Assembly (NCBI GenBank): GCA_033675265.1
Contig: JAUJYZ010001026.1
Location: 124,001 to 188,000 of the forward strand
Length of the DNA stretch: 64,000 bases
Direction: 5' to 3'
Origin: Actinostola sp. cb2023
Lineage: Eukaryota; Cnidaria; Anthozoa; Actiniaria; Actinostolidae
Shown here: piece by piece, positions 47,701 through 55,509 of the stretch
Layout: each line of letters opens with the position of its first letter
Numbering within the stretch: the first letter of the stretch is position 1
Notes under the pieces: generated by a model
The model's database searches: none
Told to the model about the DNA's origin: nothing
What the model saw: only the letters and a program-made list of their open reading frames with translations
Made by a program: the position numbers and the translations under genes

Positions 47701-50700
47701 CCCGGTCGCTAACTAGGTAATCTTCTCGCCTTCCGCCCTTTACTTGATGGCCACTTACCATATGTGGACGTGAAGTGTTTAAACAAGATTGATCTCGTTT
47801 GATTATGACCTCCTGGTTAAGTGTCTGCTGACATGATACTCACCATTAATCCTTACTGCCAAGTAGAATGAGTGGTTTAGGTGTGTCCAATGGTTCCACA
47901 CACAGGGAGCCCAATATATTATCCCATACGCTCTACCACAGGAAACCCAATATATTATCCCATGCACTCTACCACAGGGAGCCCAATATATTATCCCATG
48001 CACTCTACCACAGGAAACCCACTATATTATCCCATGCGCTCTACAACAGGAAACCCACTATATTATCCCATGCACTCTACCACAGGAAACCCAACATATT
48101 ATCCCAAGCACTCTACCACAGGAAACCCAATATATTATCCCATGCACTCTACCACAGGAAACCCAATATATTATCCCATGCACTCTACCACAGGAAACCC
48201 AATATATTATCCCATGCACTCTACCACAGGAAACCCAATATATTATCCCATGCACTCTACCACAGGAAACCCAATATATTATCCCATGCACTCTACCACA
48301 GGAAACCCAATATATTATCCCATGCACTCTACCACAGGAAACCCAATATATTATCCCATGCACTCTACCACAGGAAGCCAACTATATTATCCCATGCACT
48401 CTACCACAGGAAACCCAATATATTATCCCATGCACTCTACCACAGGAAACCCACTATATTATCTCATGCGCTCTACCACAGGAAGCCCACTAAGTTATCC
48501 CATGCGCTCTACCACAGGAAACCCACTATATTATCCCATGTGTTCTACCACAGAGAGCCCACTATATTATTGGAAGCCCAATAAATTACGTATTCCATGC
48601 GCTCTATAGCTATCACAGGAATAAAACGTGCGCATAATATGACTTGGTGTTGTAGCATACTGTTTGACCGAGGGGGTGGGCATGGGGACTGGGAAGATCG
48701 AGAGGGGATGATGAAGGTCATGTTTGTATCATTAATTGTAGATGTCTTCATATAAGGTACTACGCAAGTGTCAACAAGAAGTTGCGTTGATAGACATCCT
48801 CTTTGTCCTGAAATGGCCAAGAGGTGGGAGTGTCTAAGGAATAGCGAATGGATGAAAGAATACTGTCCGAAGAGCTGTCGAAAGTGTGGTTTTGATACAC
48901 GCTTTGAACGCCCTCTGCGTAAACCAGGTACGTAAATCAGCTCCTTGTATTGGACATGGTGGTCAAACATGTCAGCAGTCGTAACGTAGTTTTGTTAAAA
49001 GGTCTTTCAAAGCACCGATTGTTGGACAGTTTGCGCGCGTTCAAGCTTGGTGCCAAGCTATCGCAAGTCGACATTAAATACAGACGAGAAGTGACGCACA
49101 GACCAATCCAATTCCACTAAACTGTCCATTTGTGACTTCTTAGTATTTGATTGTGGTTTGAAATACACCGGTAGCATCGTCGGAGGTAGTGACGCAAGAC
49201 AAGGGGAGTGGCCATGGCAAGTGTCCTTGTACCTCCGCAATGTGGGTCCCTACTGTGGAGGGTCCCTGTTGTCATCCGAGTGGATAATAACCGCTGCCCA
49301 CTGCTTCAAAAACAAAAGGAGTCCATCAGACTGGAAAATAATCTTGGGAAAAACCGACTTTTACCAAGACGAGGGTGGTGAACAGGAAATCGATATTGCT
49401 TCGGGTGGTATCCTGATCCATCCGGATTACCGAGGTAGTTACGAATATGACGTCGCACTTGTTCGGCTTTCTTGGAAAGCACGGCCAACCACACGTGTAA
49501 ATACCGTCTGTCCTGATGAAGGTGAACCGGTCTTTAGACCTGGTAAAGAGTGCTTCGTAACAGGTGAGTATGCAATGGAATGTTCGCGCGCGGATAATTT
49601 GTTCATTCAAGCCGACGTCTGACCTCATGTTCAGTGCTGTTTTTTTATCGACTCGCCAAGAAGAACAAACGCACTGACTATCAATCTGTATCTGTATCGA
49701 TCTCTACTAATTTACAAGTACATCTAATTGTCAACTAATACACCATATCTCAAATTGTTACATAAATTTAAAACAATATGGCCACGCGAGAACAGAACAG
49801 TTACCTATATCACCCGCTAATCTTCCGGCTTAGCCACACTTCAGCAACTTACGAACACCCACATTCATCAGTATTATAAGATACTCGGCTTCGGTTCATC
49901 TTCCACGGCCCACTGAAAGATGATGCCACGTATCCACTTTATTCCATTGCAGAATAAGTAGTCCTTATTGATTTTCCTTATCCTTTATCAGGCTGGGGTA
50001 ATGTTAAGAGTGGAGGCATTTTCTCAAGTGTTCTCCAAAAGACGTCGGTACCTCTCGTGTCCACTTCCACTTGTGAACGTAATCCTGATTTTAAACAGTT
50101 CTTTAAGAAAACTCACATGATGTGCGCAGGACCTCACAGGGGAGGGGGAGATACTTGTGAGAAAGACACTGGTGGACCCTTAGTTTGTAAAGGTATGTAT
50201 AACTCACATGATGTGCGCAGGACCTCACAGGGGAGGGGGAGATACTTGTGAGAAAGACACTGGTGGACCCTTAGTTTGTAAAGGTATGTATAACTCACAT
50301 GATGTGCGCAGGACCTCACAGGAGAAGGGGGAGATACTTGTGAGAAAGACACTGGTGGACCCTTAGTTTGTAAAGGTATGTATAACTCACATGATGTGCG
50401 CAGGACCTCACATTGGAGGGGGAGATACTTGTGAGAAAGACACTGGTGGACCCTTAGTTTGTAAAGGTATGTATAACTCACATGATGTGCGCAGGACCTC
50501 ACAGGGGAGGGGGAGATACTTGTGAGAAAGACACTGGTGGACCCTTAGTTTGTAAAGGTATGTATAACTCACATGATGTGCGCAGGACCTCACAGGGGAA
50601 GAGGAGATACTTGTGAGAAAGACACTGGTGGACCCTTAGTTTGTAAAGGTATGTATAACTTGAAGATGATGTGCGCAGGACCTCACAGGGGAAGGGGAGA

Positions 50701-53076
50701 TACTTGTGAGAAAGACACTGGTGGACTCTTAGTTTGTAAAGGTATGTAAAACTCACATGATGTGCGCAGGACCTCACAGGGGAGGGGGAGATACTTGTGA
50801 GAAAGACACTGGTGGACCCTTAGTTTGTAAAGGTATGTATAACTCACATGATATGCGCAGGACCTCACAGGGGAGGGGGAGATACCTGTGAGAAAGACAC
50901 TGGTGGACCCTTAGTTTGTAAAGGTATGTATAACTCACATGATGTGCGCAGGACCTCACAGGGGAGGGGGAGATACTTGTGAGAAAGACACTGGTGGACC
51001 CTTAGTTTGTAAAGGTATGTATAACTCACATGATGTGCGCAGGACCTCACAGGGGAGGGGGAGATACTTGTGAGAAAGACACTGGTGGACCCTTAGTTTG
51101 TAAAGGTATGTATAACTCACATGATGTGCGCAGGACCTCACAGGGGAGGGGGAGATACTTGTGAGAAAGACACTGGTGGACCCTTAGTTTGTAAAGGTAT
51201 GTATAACTCACATGATGTGCGCAGGACCTCACAGGGGAAGGGGAGATACTTGTGAGAAAGACACTGGTGGACCCTTAGTTTGTAAAGGTATGTAAAACTC
51301 ACATGATGTGCGCAGGACCTCACAGGGGAGGGGGAGATACTTGTGAGAAAGACACTGGTGGACCCTTAGTTTGTAAAGGTATGTATAACTCACATGATGT
51401 GCGCAGGACCTCACAGGGGAGGGGGAGATACCTGTGAGAAAGACACTGGTGGACCCTTAGTTTGTAAAGGTATGTATAACTCACATGATGTGCGCAGGAC
51501 CTCACAGGGGAGGGGGAGATACTTGTGAGAAAGACACTGGTGGACCCTTAGTTTGTAAAGGTATGTATAACTCACATGATGTGCGCAGGACCTCACAGGG
51601 GAGGGGGAGATACTTGTGAGAAAGACACTGGTGGACCCTTAGTTTGTAAAGGTATGTATAACTCACATGATGTGCGCAGGACCTCACAGGGGAGGGGGAG
51701 ATACTTGTGAGAAAGACACTGGTGGACCCTTAGTTTGTAAAGGTATGTATATAACTCACATGATGTGCGCAGGACCTCACAGGGGAAGGGGAGATACTTG
51801 TGAGAAAGACACTGGTGGACCCTTAGTTTGTAAAGGTATGTAAAACTCACATGATGTGCGCAGGACCTCACAGGGGAGGGGGAGATACTTGTGAGAAAGA
51901 CACTGGTGGACCCTTAGTTTGTAAAGGTATGTATAACTCACATGATGTGCGCAGGACCTCACAGGGGAGGGGGAGATACTTGTGAGAAAGACACTGGTGG
52001 ACCCTTAGTTTGTAAAGGTATGTATAACTTGAAGATGATAATAATGAATAAAGATGATAGGAATAATGGCGATATGATGAGGATGACGTTATGAAAACGA
52101 TGATGAATGAATGATGATAACGATAAATGATGACTAGTACGTTAATGGTGACAACGATCGAAATGATTGGATTTTGAATGATGAGGAGGAGGAAGAAGAG
52201 GAGGAAGAAAAGGAGGAGGAAGAGGAGGAGGAAGAGGAGGAGGAAGAGGAAGAAGAAGAGAAGAGAAGAAGAAGAGGAGGAGGAGGAGGAGGAGGAGGAG
52301 GAGGAGGAGGAGGAGGAGGAGGAGGAGGAGGAGGAGGAGGAGGAGGAGGAGGAGGAGGAGAAGGAGGAGGAGGAGGAAGAAGAGGAGGAGGAGGAAGAAG
52401 AGGAGGAGGAGGAGGGAGATGAATGACGATGACAGATGATACTGAATAAGAATAGAGTCGTTTTCATAAGAGTGGGAAACCTACGGTACCGTGACACTCA
52501 AATGGCTTCCTTTCTGAACCAATCAAAAAGCGTGCAGATGCATCTCATCCAATCAAACTCTTTCAATACGGCACGGTGTGGTAACTTTCCCACTAATACG
52601 GAAACGACTCTATCAGGGGTCAGTGTTTCCTCGTGTCTACTGTACGTGAAACAGAGTCGTTTTCGTACGAGTGGGAAGTAGTTACGCCGGGTACGTACCG
52701 TGCCGTGATCGTGCCGTGCCCAAGCATTCTGCATGATTTGTTGAGCAATGATTTTGCGCGCTGTGATTGGTTGAATAGATGTCTTCGATTCCGTACCGTG
52801 ACCGTAACTCCGTACCGTAGGTTTCCCACTCATACGAAAACGACTGTATTCCCGCAACGTGTCCTTGCGTAATGTCTTCTCATCATGGTATAGTGTTTAT
52901 TAACGCTGTATAAATGAATCACTTTAGGGCCCAGTGGTCGATGGATTCAAGTGGGTATTGTTAGCTGGGGCCATGATTGCGGTAGGCGTGGTCACTATGG
53001 GGTGTACCAAAGAATCCTTTACTACGAGCCTTGGATCAGGAAAACTATAGGCATCGATAAAGAAATAGAGCCATGA
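38716..53076 (+). CDS. secreted ShKT / F5-8C / trypsin-like protein (whole gene span)
   Basis: Thirteen firm exons (plus one possible 15-base microexon) encode about 664 residues. Order: signal peptide 1-20; ShKT 1 (about 21-59); ShKT 2 (60-101); Pro-rich linker (102-123); ShKT 3 (124-163); basic linker (164-187); F5/8 type C domain (188-351) over three exons; divergent ShKT 4 (352-408); S1 trypsin-like domain (409-664). Almost every intron is phase 1, so most exons are symmetric, typical of shuffled extracellular modules. The protease has His461 and Asp511, but Thr608 replaces the nucleophilic Ser, Lys606 replaces the oxyanion-hole Gly and the activation site lacks Arg/Lys before IVGG. It is therefore probably a non-catalytic homologue. 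Similar domain mixtures are common in cnidarians; I know no named orthologue. Exons alone are coding. Confidence 0.88.
39099..39113 (+). CDS. possible 15-base microexon
   Basis: TCTTTAATTTCAG precedes 15 bases followed by GTTAGA. They would add VSCVK in frame (phase 1 both sides) between the signal peptide and ShKT 1. Weak donor; skipping it leaves the frame intact. Confidence 0.3.
40531..40647 (+). CDS. ShKT domain 1
   Basis: Acceptor TTTCTTTCTCAG. Reads [20 protein letters not shown] through [13 protein letters not shown], a six-cysteine ShKT module with the usual W, GFC and KTCGLC features. Donor GTAAGT. Confidence 0.95.
40794..40919 (+). CDS. ShKT domain 2
   Basis: Acceptor TTGTATTTCTAG. 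Reads [20 protein letters not shown] through [11 protein letters not shown]. Six cysteines in ShKT spacing. Donor GTAAGA. Confidence 0.95.
40986..41051 (+). CDS. Pro/Arg-rich linker exon
   Basis: Reads [20 protein letters not shown] then PA. A 22-residue symmetric exon, flexible spacer between ShKT 2 and ShKT 3. Donor GTAATG. Confidence 0.85.
41300..41480. mobile_element. foldback with CCACARGCNGCCC ends
   Basis: CACCACAAGCTGCCCTACC and ATTGCTTCTGAAGCTACTT pair with GGTTGGGCTGCCTGTGGTG and AGTAGCTTCAGAAGCAAT. Its ends carry the dispersed CCACAGG-CCC motif. Confidence 0.8.
41525..41644 (+). CDS. ShKT domain 3
   Basis: Acceptor TTGTGTGTTTTAG. Reads [20 protein letters not shown] through [11 protein letters not shown]. 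Donor GTAAGT. Confidence 0.95.
41660..42200. repeat. (GGAT)n microsatellite
   Basis: Imperfect GAATGAAT/GGATGGAT to about 41900, then about 290 bases of almost pure tetranucleotide. Open frames through it (repeating SIHP or WMDG) are composition artefacts. It starts 16 bases after the donor of ShKT exon 3. Confidence 0.96.
42221..42514. mobile_element. MITE with ATACAGTCATTTG ends
   Basis: ATACAGTCATTTGTAAAAAT and TTCTGGCCGCTACGA pair with ATTTTTGCAAATGACTGTAT and the GTGGCGGCCAGAA string. CCCGATATATTGATATATT inside is also mirrored. About 290 bases with a TA on each side. Confidence 0.88.
42537..42817. mobile_element. MITE with TAGCTAATTGCATAATCG ends, copy 1
   Basis: TAGCTAATTGCATAATCGTT and TGTCGGGTTGAAAATC at the left. 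GATTTTCAACCCGACAACG and ATGCAATTAGCTATA at the right. Copy 2 is at 46361-46645 in another intron of the same gene. Confidence 0.9.
43012..43083 (+). CDS. basic linker exon
   Basis: Acceptor CTTTGCATTCAG. Reads [20 protein letters not shown] then NSWG. Spacer between ShKT 3 and the F5/8C domain. Donor GTATTG; phase 1 both ends. Confidence 0.8.
43388..44729. mobile_element. Foldback-type element with subrepeated arms, ~1.34 kb
   Basis: Outer ends read TGGTGGCCCGTTAGAACA and GTTCTAACGGGCCACCA. Each arm starts with a tandem array of a ~28-base unit (TTATTAGAGTACGCACGCCA), about seven on the left and five on the right. It continues with several hundred bases of matching unique arm: CAGTCGAAGTGACCGCG, CTTACCAAAACACACGTATC and CAACAAGTAGTTTGGCTTAA all occur in inverse at the right. 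The loop, about 44010-44170, has no ORF of note. Arms with tandem subrepeats are the hallmark of Foldback/Galileo-like elements. Confidence 0.9.
44801..45006 (+). CDS. F5/8 type C domain, exon 1
   Basis: Acceptor CTTCTTACAG. Reads [20 protein letters not shown] through [12 protein letters not shown] and [15 protein letters not shown]. Typical discoidin start ([13 protein letters not shown]). Donor GTATGG. Confidence 0.94.
45043..45232. mobile_element. interspersed element with ACTCGGCGGGCTGCC end
   Basis: Starts TTACTCGGCGGGCTGCCTGT, has AAAAATGGGTTTTCTTATTC and TTATGGCCACAAATTGCCAA, and ends GCCGAGTGAATGCTTATAGA then GCGTCTTGTT. An inverted copy lies at 62105-62400, and the same end types bracket 55510-57055. 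Confidence 0.78.
45369..45515 (+). CDS. F5/8 type C domain, exon 2
   Basis: Acceptor TCTTCCATAG. Reads [42 protein letters not shown] and the YSNDG strand are discoidin hallmarks. 147 bases, phase 0. Donor GTATGT. Confidence 0.94.
45525..46140. repeat. 10-bp microsatellite (TGTATGTTAA)n
   Basis: About 60 copies of TGTATGTTAA, nearly perfect, with a brief disruption at 45985-46018. It begins inside the donor region (GTATGT) of the preceding exon, whose own sequence resembles the unit. Confidence 0.96.
46265..46356. repeat. short foldback beside a MITE
   Basis: CTCGTGCCCAGAGCCCACG and TTGGTCAGCA pair with CGTGGGCTTTGGGCACGAG and TGCTGACCAA. With the adjoining MITE it is bracketed by ATACGCCCTG at about 46257 and 46649, possibly one composite insertion. 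Confidence 0.7.
46361..46645. mobile_element. MITE with TAGCTAATTGCATAATCG ends, copy 2
   Basis: Nearly identical in ends and interior (GATGGATGGGAAATCAGTTC, AAAAAGGTCGAT) to 42537-42817. Confidence 0.9.
46932..47070 (+). CDS. F5/8 type C domain, exon 3
   Basis: Acceptor CATTTACAG. Reads [40 protein letters not shown], and [14 protein letters not shown] and the closing Cys are typical domain-end features. Donor GTAAAA. Confidence 0.94.
47497..47675. repeat. ~17-bp minisatellite
   Basis: About nine copies of a unit like CCCTCTCTATTAGCGC. Resembles the amplified interior of TACAGTYGAAC-type elements, though no MITE end was seen. Confidence 0.85.
47905..48585. repeat. 36-bp minisatellite with CCACAGGAAACCCA core
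   Basis: About 18 copies of CTCTACCACAGGAAACCCAA plus TATATTATCCCATGCA. Some early and late units have GGGAGCCCAATA, matching foldback ends elsewhere. Three frames stay open because 36 is a multiple of three; these are not genes. Confidence 0.95.
48757..48927 (+). CDS. divergent ShKT domain 4 and linker
   Basis: Acceptor GTCTTCATATAAG. Reads [20 protein letters not shown], then [13 protein letters not shown] and a linker RFERPLRKP. Six cysteines. The earlier AG at 48742 would bring an in-frame stop. Donor GTACGT. Confidence 0.88.
49144..49563 (+). CDS. trypsin-like domain, exon 1 (His and Asp)
   Basis: Acceptor TGACTTCTTAG. Reads [15 protein letters not shown], then [20 protein letters not shown] and [10 protein letters not shown]. 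His461 and Asp511 of the triad are present. The activation peptide ends Gly-Ser before IVGG, without the usual Arg or Lys. Donor GTGAGT. Confidence 0.95.
49992..50192 (+). CDS. trypsin-like domain, exon 2 (altered nucleophile)
   Basis: Acceptor CTTTATCAG. Reads [17 protein letters not shown], then [20 protein letters not shown] and PLVCK. The active-site motif is KDTGGP instead of GDSGGP; Asp602, at the specificity-pocket position, is kept. The donor GTATGT starts the 91-bp array. Confidence 0.94.
50193..52030. repeat. 91-bp minisatellite copying an exon end and its splice donor
   Basis: About 20 copies after the original. Each has 63 bases of exon sequence (from CCTCACAGGGGAGG to CCCTTAGTTTGTAAAG) followed by GTATGTATAACTC and ending TGTGCGCAG. 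Thus each unit is exon end, donor and a 28-base GT...AG segment. Variants (GGGGAAGGGG, GATACCTGTG, GTAAAACTC) recur every six units, about 545 bases, showing a higher-order repeat. Confidence 0.96.
52165..52425. repeat. ~260-base polypurine tract (GGA)n
   Basis: Unbroken A/G, first GAGGAAGAAGAGG mixtures, then pure GGA, then mixed again. It can be expected to favour triplex or slipped structures. It is in the last intron of the ShKT/trypsin gene. Confidence 0.96.
52450..52851. mobile_element. two adjacent MITEs with AGAGTCGTTTTCG ends
   Basis: Copy at about 52452-52616 (ATAGAGTCGTTTTCATAAGA to GGAAACGACTCTAT) and copy at about 52644-52851 (CAGAGTCGTTTTCGTACGAG to CGAAAACGACTGTA). Others at 60377-60597 and 61298-61509. 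Interiors share CCAATCA and CCGTACCGTG strings. TA flanks suit a TA-targeting transposase. Confidence 0.88.
52928..53076 (+). CDS. trypsin-like domain, last exon
   Basis: Acceptor AATCACTTTAG. Reads [20 protein letters not shown], then [18 protein letters not shown] and stop TGA at 53074. IVSWG and GVY(x)R are usual C-terminal trypsin features. Confidence 0.94.
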
Positions 53077-53089
53077 TCATTTCTAGTTT

Positions 53090-53590
53090 AAAATCAAGAC
53101 TAAGAGAGCTTTCCAGTTGGCCGGACTGACCGGTCTGTCCGCAGATTTTATAATAGAACTAGTACTTAAGAAATTGCCATTTTGAACACGGACAGGCTCA
53201 TAAAAAGGGCTATAGTTAAACCAGGGGTGCTTACCATTTACTCGGAAAAACCGGAAATTCCGGTTGGAAAAACAAATGGTATGTGTCATTCCGATCGGAA
53301 AGTTTCGGAAAACTCGGTCTAGCGATTTAGGTAATTCACTTTTCCCGCTCTTTTCGTTTTTTCCGTAGACGCGTGTACCATTAGACCGAGTTTTCCGGAA
53401 CTTTCCGAACAAAATGACACATACTTTTTTTCTTCAAACCGGAATTTCCGGTTTTTCCGAGTAAATGGTAAGCACCCCAGGTCTAGATTTCCAGGCCCAT
53501 CCAGACTGAACCTGGTGCATTATTCAAATCAGTGGACAGACAGACCGATCTGTCCGGTCAATGGCCGAAAGCGCCCTAATATAATAGAAC
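53090..53590. mobile_element. foldback nested in a foldback
   Basis: Inner palindrome 53224-53482: GGGTGCTTACCATTTACTCG and ACCGGAAATTCCGG pair with CGAGTAAATGGTAAGCACCC and CCGGAATTTCCGG. Outer ends: TTGGCCGGACTGACCGG at 53117 and CTGTCCGGTCAATGGCC at 53548. Confidence 0.8.
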
Positions 53591-53764
53591 TGCTGAACAT
53601 ATAATATAATAGAACTGCTGTCATAGAAAGATGTCACGTGACATAGATGATGATATCCCTAGCCGGTAGTGTAGTTTATTTCTAGAAATCGTGTATTTTA
53701 TTTCAAATTTTTAACAGAGAATAGAGGTGACGATATCTCACGCACATCCTATTTTACTTTTACC

Positions 53765-53887
53765 TTTCCCCACCACTACAGAACAACATGGCGGCTGTAC
53801 ATTTTACCATAATCCTTTGCGAGCCCTTTCCCCACCACTACAGAACAACATGGCGGCTGTACATTTTACCATAATCCTTTGCGAGCC
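53765..53887. repeat. ~61-bp direct duplication
   Basis: CCCTTTCCCCACCACTACAG through TTTACCATAATCCTTTGCGA appears twice in a row. It contains ACATGGCGGCTGTAC, resembling a start region, but no frame continues. Confidence 0.9.
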
Positions 53888-54289
53888 TATATCATAGCAC
53901 ACACTTACTGACACGTTCACATCTGTATAAAGCAGGACAAATGTTCACACTTGCAAACTTTTCTTTATAATTACTCGTGCCCAGGCCTAAGGCCGGCGCG
54001 CGAGTCTAAGAATGGAGACCGTATTTTTTTATTTTGTTAGTGGTCACGGTTGCGATATGGCAGAAGGAGACAAAAAGTCTGGCCACAAGAGAGATTACAA
54101 AGCACAAACCAATCAGGAAGCACCGGAGGTCAAGGGGCAAAAATCTAAGTGTATTCTCGTTTTATTCCACGTTTGAACGCGCCTTCGATTATAACGAACA
54201 AACGAAGGCGTTATCAGAACCATCTGACCTATGCAACCTCAAGACGTACCAAGTACGTACTGATTCGAGATCTTTATCTATGCGACTCG

Positions 54290-55370
54290 TACCACAGACA
54301 TAGATTATTACCCCGTAGCAAGAGAAAATGAGGTAAGAGAAGGAATCTCCCCTATTGGGCTCTTGACCCATCATGTGCCCCGTTAATTCTATTTTTAGAA
54401 TGCTCAATCTATTTTGGGAACGGAACGTGATTGGTCAGATCATATAAGGCGAGGTTGCGTTACGCACGGCTTTGATATGAAAAGTCAAAATTGAGCGACG
54501 TGAGCGAAGAAAATCTCAACTTTCTCGAACATTTTACAACTTTTTACTTCGAAAATTCAATAAAGGATTTTACCAAATTATCCTTTTTGGATTTCACTGA
54601 AAGTATTGTGAATTTGGGACACTTGAGACGATTCTAAATAGAGGAAAACGGCTTCATTTTGCCATGTGCTTCGACAGAGAAAACCGATAAGTGCAAGGAA
54701 TCGTTTTGTTGTAGCCGTCTTGTAGGACTGCAGATGGAGATGCTTGTTCTTGAATTAAATTTTCATGACCACAATATGGCTGGTGCTTCAAGGTTTTGGT
54801 GATGTTGGCTTTTGTAAAGTTTCTTTCGTGTTTTCCAACCTGAGAATAACGCTTTGACTTCGTAATTGTTGAATACAAGTGCCGGTAAGACCACATTAAC
54901 AATATAGTTTGTTTTCGTGATTGCTTTGACTTTGACCGTTGTGTAGTTTATATTTGTAGCACCTTAAATTCGCCTGAGTATTCGTAAAATCCTTCAATGA
55001 GTCTTGTGGCATTTCTCAGCCGAGAGTTGACGATGTTTGTTTCGCTCAGTTTTGTATTTTTATTCAGGTCGTTTGCAGACTTTGCACGTATTAAAACATC
55101 GTAGAAATCGTACGACCACTGCTTTGTTATCTTGGAGCAGAAGCTGTGTAGTCTTTCGCTTTTCTTTTTAATGACAAAAAATAAAAAGTTTTTGAAAGGA
55201 AAAACCAAGATAAGGTTGAGTATTTTGGTTGCGCGGGCATGGTAACTAAAGCTAAAAATAGATCGAGTTCTAAAAATAGAATTAACGGAGCACATGATGG
55301 GGAACCAGGGATTCGTTCTCTTACCTCATTTTCTCTTGCCCGTAGTCAAGGGACTTGTGTGTTGCTGGAG
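54290..55370. mobile_element. ~1.07 kb inverted-repeat element
   Basis: GCAAGAGAAAATGAGGTAAG at 54320 and ATGTGCCCCGTTAATTCTAT at 54375 pair with CTTACCTCATTTTCTCTTGC at 55320 and ATAGAATTAACGGAGCACAT at 55276. The interior shows no recognisable protein. Confidence 0.75.
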
Positions 55371-55509
55371 GCCCATAGTGCGTCTTTCATGATGAACTGC
55401 ATCTCAGAACGCAATCGCACCATAGCACGCCATTGATCTATTAGTGCCGAAGATAACAAAATCGGATCTACAAAATCTAAGGTTATCTGGCCGGACAAAC
55501 AGATTTATC

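Noticed and set aside
47868..48609. ORFs of ~240 codons in two plus frames and one minus frame ([22 protein letters not shown])
   Set aside because: Open only because the 36-bp unit is a multiple of three; located in an intron of the ShKT/trypsin gene.
50134..52497. Series of 61-codon minus-strand ORFs spaced 91 bases apart, and a Ser-rich ORF over the GGA tract
   Set aside because: Antisense shadows of the 91-bp repeat and of the polypurine tract.
53765..53887. Possible coding start ACATGGCGGCTG, duplicated
   Set aside because: The frame does not stay open and no downstream exon fits.
54034..55436. ORFs of 60-115 codons near 54.0-55.4 kb
   Set aside because: Lie in or beside an inverted-repeat element; no recognisable domain and no supporting splice sites.
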